From NCBI GenBank assembly GCA_002712885.1, contig PAUN01000064.1, positions 55,452-89,252 on the forward strand: a stretch of DNA of 33,801 nt. The letters run 5' to 3'. The notes below the pieces were generated by a model. It ran no database searches. It had not been told where the DNA came from and saw only the letters and a program-made list of their open reading frames with translations. The position numbers were made by a program, and so were the translations under genes. Origin of the DNA: Acidobacteriota bacterium (GTDB lineage Bacteria > Acidobacteriota > Vicinamibacteria > Vicinamibacterales > UBA8438). Below, one piece after another: positions 27,317 through 33,801 of the stretch. How positions within the stretch are numbered: position 1 is the first letter of the stretch; each line of letters starts with the position of its first letter.

Positions 27317-28384
27317 ATGATGAACGGGCTCTGTCTCGGAATGGTGGTGCGGATGACCCGTGTGGAGGCGGTCGTCCTGGGCATTCTCGCGGCCGTGCTC
27401 CTGGCGCCGGCATTGGCCACGGGTCAGACCGGGGCCGGGCAGAGCGCGGCTCGTACGCCGTGGGGCCACCCGGACCTCCAAGGCATCTGGAACAACTTCA
27501 CCATCACCCCGCTTGAACGTCCGGCCAACCTCGGCGACCGGGAGTTCCTGAGTCCAGAGGAAGCGGCGGCGCTCGAGCAACAGGCGGTCGCCGGAGTCGC
27601 GCGCCAGAATGCCCCGAGTGAAGTGCGAACCGAGCCGCTGCCGGTGGGCGGCAACGTGGGGGCCTACAACAGTTTCTGGACCGAACAGGGTACGCGGGTG
27701 GTGCCGACAAGGCGCACGTCGCTGATCATGGACCCACCGACCGGACGACTGCCCGACCTGACCGATGAGGCGATCGCCCTTCGCACCTCCACCGAATACC
27801 GCAGACTGTCCGATGTGAAGGATGGGCGGGCCCCGGCCAACGGTCCTGAGGAAATGGGCCTGAGTGAGCGGTGTCTCTGGTACCGGGGGATCCCGTCGTT
27901 TCCCACCGGCTACAACAACAACTATCAGTTCTTTCAGAATCCTGACTTCGTTGTGATCCTTCAGGAGCACATCCACGATCTGCGGGTCATCCCCCTGGAC
28001 GGTCGTACGCATCTGGCCCCTCATGTTCGCCAGTGGGCCGGGAGCTCGCGTGGACACTGGGAGGGCGAGACGCTGGTGGTGGAAACCACCAACCTGCGGA
28101 GTCCGTTCATCAGGCGCTGGAACCGTCCGGAGCACTCGCTGTCGCGGGGTGAACTCAGTGATGCCGTGCAGGTGATGGAGCGCTTCACCCGCGTCGATGC
28201 CGAGACCCTCGACTACGAATTCACCGTGACCGACCTGAAGACCTGGACCAGTCCCTGGAGCGGGTCGCTGCCGATGGTGCGCACGGATGGCCCCATCTAC
28301 GAGTTCGCCTGTCACGAAGGCAACTACGGGATGGCGAACATGCTGACCGGGTCTCGCGCGGATGACCTGGCGGCCGGCCGGTAG
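27317..28384 (+). CDS. Secreted 'PDLQGIW...CHEGN' family protein of unknown function (copy 2)
   Basis: Signal peptide (MTRVEAVVLGILAAVLLAPALATGQ within the N-terminus); 'GHPDLQGIWNNFTITPLERPANLGDREFLSPEEAAALEQQ'; 'YEFACHEGNYGMANMLTGSRADD'. Alternative start 27353. Confidence 0.85.
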   Translation: MMNGLCLGMVVRMTRVEAVVLGILAAVLLAPALATGQTGAGQSAARTPWGHPDLQGIWNNFTITPLERPANLGDREFLSPEEAAALEQQAVAGVARQNAPSEVRTEPLPVGGNVGAYNSFWTEQGTRVVPTRRTSLIMDPPTGRLPDLTDEAIALRTSTEYRRLSDVKDGRAPANGPEEMGLSERCLWYRGIPSFPTGYNNNYQFFQNPDFVVILQEHIHDLRVIPLDGRTHLAPHVRQWAGSSRGHWEGETLVVETTNLRSPFIRRWNRPEHSLSRGELSDAVQVMERFTRVDAETLDYEFTVTDLKTWTSPWSGSLPMVRTDGPIYEFACHEGNYGMANMLTGSRADDLAAGR

Positions 28385-28394
28385 CGGCGCGGTC

Positions 28395-29342
28395 TCAGGC
28401 CTCGCCCCGGGCGATTCGTTCGCCGGCCAGGAGAGACTCGTAGACAAACGTGTTGATCGACGTGTCAACGCGCTTTTCGCGTCCCAGACGGACAATCGCA
28501 CCGATCTGTGCCTCCAACTCAGACGGTCGACGCTCCATGATGTCCCGTTGCATCGAGGCGGTGCCGCCGGCCGGCACCTGGGCGAGGAACCGCATGGTCC
28601 TCTCGACAATGTCCGGTGCGAGCGTGACCCCATGAGAGGTGGCCACCGCGGCCACTTCCCTCATCGCCTGCGTGAGCAGCCGGCGCGTCTCGGGCGTGCC
28701 GCAGAGCACGTCCAGGGTCACGCGGGTGAGGCCGCCAAGCCCGCCCCACGGTGCGATCAGCAAGAACTTCTCCCAGAGCGCGGCCTGGATGTCGTCCGCA
28801 ACCTCTACCGCCACCCCTGCCTCCGTCAAGAGATCGCGCACCAGGCCCACACGGTCACTGGTCGATCCGTCCAGCTCGCCCACGATGACCGTGGGTTCGA
28901 TTCCGGTGTGGGTGATACGCCCCGGGCTCGTCACCGAGGCGGCGATTCGGCACAGGCCGCCGATGACCGGCTCCGACCCGAGCGCCGCCATCAGATGTGA
29001 TGGGGCTTCGACGCCGTTTTGTAGGGGCACCACCACGGTGTGGGTACCGAGCATCGGCTTGAGGGACGGCGCTACGGCTGACACCGTGCCCGCCTTGACC
29101 GCCACCAGCACGACGTCGACTACTCCGACCGATGAGGCATCGTCGGTCGCCGTCGCCGGGTTGACCACGAAGTCGCCCTTGACACTGACAACCTGCAGTC
29201 CGTGACGTTGTATCGCGTCGAGATGGGCTCCACGCGCGATAAAGGTGACGTTCTGACCAGCCTGGGCGAGTCGTCCCCCGAAGTAGCCACCCACCGCGCC
29301 GGCCCCGAACACCGCGACCCGCGCGGTACGGCCTCCCAACAT
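28395..29342 (-). CDS. panE: 2-dehydropantoate 2-reductase (ketopantoate reductase family)
   Basis: 'VAVFGAGAVGGYFGGRLAQAGQNVTFIARGAHLDAIQRHGLQV', 'VVPLQNGVEAPSHLMAALG', 'ALWEKFLLIAPWGGLGGLTR'. Confidence 0.92.
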   Translation of the reverse strand: MLGGRTARVAVFGAGAVGGYFGGRLAQAGQNVTFIARGAHLDAIQRHGLQVVSVKGDFVVNPATATDDASSVGVVDVVLVAVKAGTVSAVAPSLKPMLGTHTVVVPLQNGVEAPSHLMAALGSEPVIGGLCRIAASVTSPGRITHTGIEPTVIVGELDGSTSDRVGLVRDLLTEAGVAVEVADDIQAALWEKFLLIAPWGGLGGLTRVTLDVLCGTPETRRLLTQAMREVAAVATSHGVTLAPDIVERTMRFLAQVPAGGTASMQRDIMERRPSELEAQIGAIVRLGREKRVDTSINTFVYESLLAGERIARGEA

Positions 29343-29390
29343 GCCAAGATTCTACTCGCGCCAGGAACCTGTGTAGCTTGTGGTGTCCAG

Positions 29391-29442
29391 TGTGGCGCAC
29401 GGCTTCAGCCGTGCGATCGCAGGCCTGAAGGCCTGCGCCACA
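29391..29442. repeat. 52-bp nested palindromic (REP-like) element with two hairpins
   Basis: Outer arms TGTGGCGCA/TGCGCCACA flank two perfect 8-bp hairpins GCACGGCT-TC-AGCCGTGC (29397-29414) and GCAGGCCT-GA-AGGCCTGC (29419-29436) around central GATC. Confidence 0.8.
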
Positions 29443-29456
29443 GGGCCTCACTCCGA

Positions 29457-29969
29457 CTAGGCGGCGAGCTTGGCGGCTAGGTACTTCAGGATGTCGCGGA
29501 CGGAGATGATGCCGGTGACCGTGCCGGCATCGTCGACGATCGGCAGATGTCGATAGCCCCCGACGTCCATACGCTGCAACGCGAAGGCGACCTTGGCGTC
29601 GACCGGGAGCGTCTCGGGAGCGGCCGTCATGAAGTCGGCAATGGGACGATCGCCCTGTGAGGCCGCGTCCGTACCCAGTTTCACCAACGCGTCACGCTCA
29701 CTGAAGACCCCGACCGGCTTGCCCGCGTCGGCCACGATCATGCATCCGATACGACGGTCGACCAGCATGCGCAGGACGTCGCGCACCGGCGTGTCAGGCG
29801 ATACGTGCACCGGCGCCTTCGGGTTCAGTACCCCGACGCGGTCCATGAGGAGGCTCCGCTCGACCGCAGTCGACGGCTCCGGGAGCGAGGCGTCGTTCAA
29901 CGGCTGACCGCAGGCGGCGCAGTCAATGACGCCATCGAGGTTGTCGCCGCCGCACGATGGACAGGTCAT
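29457..29969 (-). CDS. Zinc-ribbon plus tandem CBS domain protein
   Basis: N-terminal 'CPSCGGDNLDGVIDCAACG' zinc ribbon; two CBS units 'VHVSPDTPVRDVLRMLVDRRIGCMIVADAGKPVGVFSERDAL' and 'AAPETLPVDAKVAFALQRMDVGGYRHLPIVDDAGTVTGIISVRDIL'. Start overlaps the korB stop by 4 nt. Confidence 0.92.
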   Translation of the reverse strand: MTCPSCGGDNLDGVIDCAACGQPLNDASLPEPSTAVERSLLMDRVGVLNPKAPVHVSPDTPVRDVLRMLVDRRIGCMIVADAGKPVGVFSERDALVKLGTDAASQGDRPIADFMTAAPETLPVDAKVAFALQRMDVGGYRHLPIVDDAGTVTGIISVRDILKYLAAKLAA

Positions 29970-30985
29970 GACACCGTCCAGGTTTCTCCCGAGTTGATGA
30001 GCTTGCTCAAGTCACCGTCGCCACGCTCTTCCCGCGCGGCGTCGACCTGGGCGTTCAGTTGCTCATCGTAGCGTGGCGCATCCACCGCGCGGAAGATCCC
30101 GATCGGTTCGGGAAAACCGTTTTCGTGCCGAAATCGACTCAGGAGATACGCGAGGCTGGGTTCGGGCGCGTGCGCGTCGTGTATCAGCAGGTCGGCCTCG
30201 GTGATACCGTCGCCAAGCTCCACTACTTCAGGTTCCAATCCCTTCAGGCGGATCCCCTTCTGACCGTTCGCACCAAAGATCAGTGGTTGCCCGTGGACCA
30301 GTTCGATGGTGTTCTCTGCCCTGGTCTGACGGCCGGTGGCGTAGTCGAACGCCCCGTCGTTGAACACGTTGCAGTTCTGATACACCTCAACGAACGACGT
30401 GCCGCGGTGCTCGGCCGCCTGACGCAACACCCCTTCGAGGTGCTTGATGTGCGTGTCAATTGAACGGGCGACGAACGAGCCCTCACAACCGATGGCCAGC
30501 GACAAGGGGTGCAGCGGATTGTCGATGGCGCCCAGCGGTGACGTTTTGGTCTTCTTGCCCAGCGGAGACGTTGGGGAGTACTGACCCTTGGTCAACCCGT
30601 AGATGCGGTTGTTGAAGAGGATGATATTGATGTCCAGATTGCGACGGATGGCGTGCATCAGATGGTTCCCACCGATGCTCAAGCCATCGCCGTCGCCGGT
30701 GACGACCCAGACCATGAGGTCGGGACGGGCTACCTTCAACCCGGTGGCGAACGCCGGGGCGCGGCCGTGAATGCTGTGAATGCCATACGTGTTCATGTAG
30801 TACGGAAATCGGCTCGAACAGCCGATGCCGGAGATGAAGACAATCTTCTCGCGCGGCACCCCCAGCGAGGGGAGCATCTTCTTCATCTGCGCCAGAATGG
30901 AATAGTCGCCACAGCCGGGGCACCATCGCACGTCTTGATCGCTGGCGAAATCGGTGGCCTTCAATACGGGAAGTTCGGTCCTCAT
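29966..30985 (-). CDS. korB: 2-oxoacid:ferredoxin oxidoreductase subunit beta
   Basis: 'VRWCPGCGDYSILAQMKKMLPSLGVPREKIVFISGIGCSSRFPYYMNTYGIHSIHGRAPAFATGLKVARPDLMVWVVTGDGDGLSIGGNHLMHAIRRNLDINIILFNNRIYGLTKGQYSPTSPLGKKTKTSP' (TPP-binding GDG...NN). Confidence 0.96.
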   Translation of the reverse strand: MRTELPVLKATDFASDQDVRWCPGCGDYSILAQMKKMLPSLGVPREKIVFISGIGCSSRFPYYMNTYGIHSIHGRAPAFATGLKVARPDLMVWVVTGDGDGLSIGGNHLMHAIRRNLDINIILFNNRIYGLTKGQYSPTSPLGKKTKTSPLGAIDNPLHPLSLAIGCEGSFVARSIDTHIKHLEGVLRQAAEHRGTSFVEVYQNCNVFNDGAFDYATGRQTRAENTIELVHGQPLIFGANGQKGIRLKGLEPEVVELGDGITEADLLIHDAHAPEPSLAYLLSRFRHENGFPEPIGIFRAVDAPRYDEQLNAQVDAAREERGDGDLSKLINSGETWTVS

Positions 30986-31007
30986 CGAATGTCTTCTCTC
31001 GGTTACG

Positions 31008-32876
31008 CTACGCTACGAGCTCTCTGATCGCGAACGCGATCTCTGACACGGTGAACGGTTTGCCCTGGACCTTGTTGAGCCCGACGAGCTCGCGCACATA
31101 GCGTGCCTGCACCAACGTGCGTAACTGGCCCATGTTCAACTCCGGCACCAGCACCTGGTCGTAGGCCTTGAGCAGGTCGCCCAGGTTCTTTGGGAACGGA
31201 TTCAGATAGCGCAGATGCGCGTGCGCTACCGACAGGCCCTCGGCCTGACAGCGCCGGACCGCGGTGACACACGTGCCGTAGGTCCCCCCCCAACTGAGCA
31301 CCAGCAACTTGCCCTTTTCCGGCCCGTTCACCGTTTGCAGTGGAATGTCGTCGGCAATCTGCGCCACTCGTGCGGCTCGCACATTCGTCATGTGCTGGTG
31401 GTTGTCCGGGTCGTAGCTGACGTTCCCGGTCACGTCTTCCTTTTCCAGCCCACCGACGCGATGCATCAGCCCTTCTGTCCCGGGCAGGGCCCACGGTCGG
31501 GCCAGGCGTTCATCACGCTTGTAGGCCAGAAACGGCTCGCCGTCGGTGGAGGGCCCCGGATGCTCGACGACGATCGGGGCCAGCGCGTCAACGTTGGGCA
31601 GCAACCAGGGTTCGGACCCGTTGGCGATGTATCCGTCCGACAGCAGGATGACCGGCGTCATGAATCGGGTCGCAATCCGCCACGCTTCCAGAGCGACGTC
31701 GAAGCAGTCGCTCGGGCTCCGGGTCGCGATCACCGGAATCGGCGACTCGCCGTTTCGGCCGAACATCGCCTGCAGCAGGTCTGATTGTTCCGTCTTGGTG
31801 GGCAATCCCGTGCTCGGACCCCCGCGCTGGATATTGATGATGATCATGGGCAGTTCGAGAATCATGCCCAAGCCCATCGCCTCGCCCTTGAGCGCGATCC
31901 CGGGGCCACTCGAGCCGGTGACCGCCATCGCGCCGGCAAACGCGGCGCCGATGGTCGAACACATCGCCGCGATTTCGTCCTCCGCCTGCACCGTGCGGAC
32001 TCCGAAGTGTTTGAGCGAGCTGAGCTCCTCCAGGATAGAACTGGCGGGCGTGATGGGATACGCCCCGCAAAACAGTTCCTTCCCGCTGAGTCGGGCGGCC
32101 GCGACGAGTCCCCAGGACAGCGCTTGGTTCCCCATGATGTTGCGGTAGGTGCCGGGCGGCAGTTGGGCCGGCTCGACCTGGTAGCTGTGTAGGAACGCTT
32201 CGGTGGTCTCGCCGTAGTACCAGCCGGCGCGCAGCGACCGTTCGTTCGCCGCTTTGACCGCCGGCTTGTTGCCGAACTTGGCGTCCACGAACCGCAGGGT
32301 CGCGTTCAAGTCTCGGCCAAACAACCAGTAGATCAGTCCGAGTGCGAAGAAGTTCTTGCACCGATCCTGGAGCTTGGAGCTGAGACCCTCGATGTCTTTG
32401 ACCGCCTCGCGGTTCAGCGTATCCAGCCGTACCTCGATCAGGCGATAGTCGGCGACGGTACCGTCTTCGAGTGGATTGGTCTCGAGCCGGGCCAGCTTGA
32501 GATCCTTCGGCTTGAACGCCTCGGAGTTGACGATCAGGATCCCGCCCTTCTCGAGGTCACCGATGTTGGTGACCAGGGCGGCCGGGTTCATGGCCACCAG
32601 CGCGTTCAGGGTGTCGCCCGGGGTGAAAATGTCGGTCGACGCGAATTGCACCTGAAACCCGCTGACGCCGGCCAGGGTGCCGCGTGGGGCGCGTATCTCC
32701 GCGGGGAAGTCCGGGAAGGTCGCCACGTCGTTTCCGTGCAGGGCTGAGGTATTGGTGAACTGTCCGCCCACGATCTGCATCCCATCGCCTGAGTCGCCGG
32801 CCAGACGGACCGTGGCGCCTTCGAGAACGATGGTTTCCTTGCTGGACGTAAGGGGGGCTTCGGTTGGTACTGCCAT
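31008..32876 (-). CDS. korA: 2-oxoacid:ferredoxin oxidoreductase subunit alpha (fused gamma-alpha)
   Basis: Gamma domain 'VRLAGDSGDGMQIVGGQFTNTSALHGNDVATFPDFPAEIRAPRGTLAGVSGFQVQF' fused to alpha domain 'GNQALSWGLVAAARLSGKELFCGAYPITPASSILEELSSLKHFGVRTVQAEDEIAAMCSTIGAAFAGAMAVTGSSGPGIALKGEAMGL'. Start at MAVPTEAPLTS (complement 32874-32876); the track start at 33128 overlaps the CBS gene. Confidence 0.95.
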   Translation of the reverse strand: MAVPTEAPLTSSKETIVLEGATVRLAGDSGDGMQIVGGQFTNTSALHGNDVATFPDFPAEIRAPRGTLAGVSGFQVQFASTDIFTPGDTLNALVAMNPAALVTNIGDLEKGGILIVNSEAFKPKDLKLARLETNPLEDGTVADYRLIEVRLDTLNREAVKDIEGLSSKLQDRCKNFFALGLIYWLFGRDLNATLRFVDAKFGNKPAVKAANERSLRAGWYYGETTEAFLHSYQVEPAQLPPGTYRNIMGNQALSWGLVAAARLSGKELFCGAYPITPASSILEELSSLKHFGVRTVQAEDEIAAMCSTIGAAFAGAMAVTGSSGPGIALKGEAMGLGMILELPMIIINIQRGGPSTGLPTKTEQSDLLQAMFGRNGESPIPVIATRSPSDCFDVALEAWRIATRFMTPVILLSDGYIANGSEPWLLPNVDALAPIVVEHPGPSTDGEPFLAYKRDERLARPWALPGTEGLMHRVGGLEKEDVTGNVSYDPDNHQHMTNVRAARVAQIADDIPLQTVNGPEKGKLLVLSWGGTYGTCVTAVRRCQAEGLSVAHAHLRYLNPFPKNLGDLLKAYDQVLVPELNMGQLRTLVQARYVRELVGLNKVQGKPFTVSEIAFAIRELVA

Positions 32877-32913
32877 GTGTGACTTGCGCCTTGCGTTGAG
32901 CAGCGTCGACGGT

Positions 32914-33378
32914 CTACGCGCCTTCGCGTGTGCCCGTCGCGTGGTGAGGAGTCGGTGGGAGGTTGTAGACGGTGGCCGGAAAATGGTCGACGAGGAAATG
33001 CAGAATGCTGTTGGCTTTGAGGAAGCCGGTCGGTCGCCCGTCCGAGTCGATGATCGGCAAGCGGCGATACCCACCCGTGGACATCTTCGCGATGGCGGTG
33101 GCGACGGTGTCATCCTCCGACAGCGCAACCGGATTCGCGGTCATCACCTGCTCGATGGCAACGTCGAGATCGGCGCCGTCGGCCAAGAGCGCCAGAGCGT
33201 CCCGTTCGGTGAAAATGCCCACCAACACGCCAGCCCGACAGATGAGCACCGCACCGCGCCCCTGGTCGTTCATACGCCGAAACGCCTCACGCACCGCCAC
33301 GTGCGGTTCGAGATTGATCGGGTGCCTGGAATAAAGGGGGGCGGCCCTGTCGGTGTCGAGATTAAAGAGAAAACCCAT
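32914..33378 (-). CDS. CBS-pair domain protein
   Basis: 'INLEPHVAVREAFRRMNDQGRGAVLICRAGVLVGIFTERDALALLADG', 'VMTANPVALSEDDTVATAIAKMSTGGYRRLPIIDSDGRPTGFLKANSILHFLVDHFP'. Start MGFLFNLDTDRAAP at complement 33376-33378. Confidence 0.9.
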   Translation of the reverse strand: MGFLFNLDTDRAAPLYSRHPINLEPHVAVREAFRRMNDQGRGAVLICRAGVLVGIFTERDALALLADGADLDVAIEQVMTANPVALSEDDTVATAIAKMSTGGYRRLPIIDSDGRPTGFLKANSILHFLVDHFPATVYNLPPTPHHATGTREGA

Positions 33379-33400
33379 CGCTGTAGATCCCGCACGATAC

Positions 33401-33460
33401 CCAGCCGGGTTCCCATGACTGGTCTGGGGCGGACCCGGCTGGACCATATCCGGCCCCAGA
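33401..33460 (-). promoter_or_regulatory. Interleaved inverted repeats (pseudoknot topology) in the putative 5' leader of the CBS-korA-korB-CBS operon
   Basis: CCAGCCGGGT (33401-33410)/ACCCGGCTGG (33433-33442) interleaved with TCTGGGGC (33423-33430)/GCCCCAGA (33453-33460). Confidence 0.5.
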
Positions 33461-33514
33461 TCCCTCGAACGTTACCACTCCTGAATGGGCGGAACAAGGG
33501 CCAGGTAGCGCGTC

Positions 33515-33544
33515 CTTATAGCGTACATCGGCACCTGGGCCCAA
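33515..33544 (-). promoter_or_regulatory. Candidate sigma70-like promoter for the kor operon (TTGGGC-N18-TATAAG on the minus strand)
   Basis: Complement of gcccaa (33539-33544) and cttata (33515-33520), 18-bp spacing. Confidence 0.4.
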
Positions 33545-33595
33545 CGCTTAGCATCCGATCAGCTTCCGCGGAGGCCTTGCCGATCCGGCGAACGG

Positions 33596-33601
33596 TATAA
33601 T
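33596..33601 (+). promoter_or_regulatory. Consensus -10 TATAAT upstream of the right-edge gene
   Basis: acggTATAATcggg, 29 nt before ATG 33631. Confidence 0.4.
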
Positions 33602-33630
33602 CGGGCGTCGAACGGAAGGGATGTCTCCAA

Positions 33631-33801
33631 ATGATTCGAGTGGATGTGACCGTGCTGGTCGCGAGTGTGTGTCTTGCGTTGGTGGCTCCGGTTGCCGCTC
33701 AAACGGACACGGCCTGGCTCAAGACGCCGCACGGTGACCCTGACATCCAGGGTCTGTTTACGTTCAGAACGCTCACGCCATTGCAGCGTCCGGTCATTGA
33801 C
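33631..33801 (+). CDS. Secreted 'PDLQGIW' family protein (copy 3), 3' end truncated by window
   Basis: Translated by eye: MIRVDVTVLVASVCLALVAPVAAQTDTAWLKTPHGDPDIQGLFTFRTLTPLQRPVID; matches the N-termini of 2771-3751 and 27317-28384. Not in the supplied ORF track because it has no stop. Confidence 0.8.
   Translation, partial: MIRVDVTVLVASVCLALVAPVAAQTDTAWLKTPHGDPDIQGLFTFRTLTPLQRPVID

Noticed and set aside
27266-28633. 455-aa minus-strand ORF
   Set aside because: Lies antisense to the well-supported copy-2 PDLQGIW gene; composition is Arg/Pro/His-rich and typical of shadow ORFs in high-GC coding DNA.
31026-31041. GATCGCG-AA-CGCGATC hairpin
   Set aside because: Inside the korA C-terminal coding sequence (ELVA end region, 'EIAFAIRELVA'); likely a coding coincidence.

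Overview
This 33.8-kb, GC-rich window comes from a bacterial chromosome. The gene content (many secreted PQQ, DUF1592, DUF1552 and 'PDLQGIW' proteins) suggests an Acidobacteriota/Vicinamibacteria-like organism, but that is inference. It is densely packed with exported proteins. I found no rRNA, tRNA, CRISPR array, transposase or phage gene. Main contents: two PQQ beta-propeller dehydrogenases (one truncated at the left edge); a cyclophilin; a cyclase-family lipoprotein; two copies of a three-gene module (di-CXXCH DUF1592-type cytochrome, Tat-exported DUF1552 protein, secreted ankyrin-repeat protein) with permuted gene order; a SEL1 protein; two MBL-fold hydrolases, one with a B3/GOB-like Q-x-H-x-D-H metal motif; a SpoIIE/PP2C-type phosphatase; a quinone oxidoreductase; a sugar isomerase-like TIM barrel next to a GH92 glycosidase; panE; and a 2-oxoacid:ferredoxin oxidoreductase (korA/korB) flanked by two CBS-pair proteins. 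A secreted orphan 'PDLQGIW...CHEGN' family occurs three times, the third copy cut by the right edge and missing from the ORF track. Non-coding structure worth attention: a 52-bp nested double-hairpin palindrome and a decayed relative, interleaved inverted repeats with pseudoknot topology upstream of the kor operon, and two ORF-poor segments that may hold decayed or unrecognised coding sequence.
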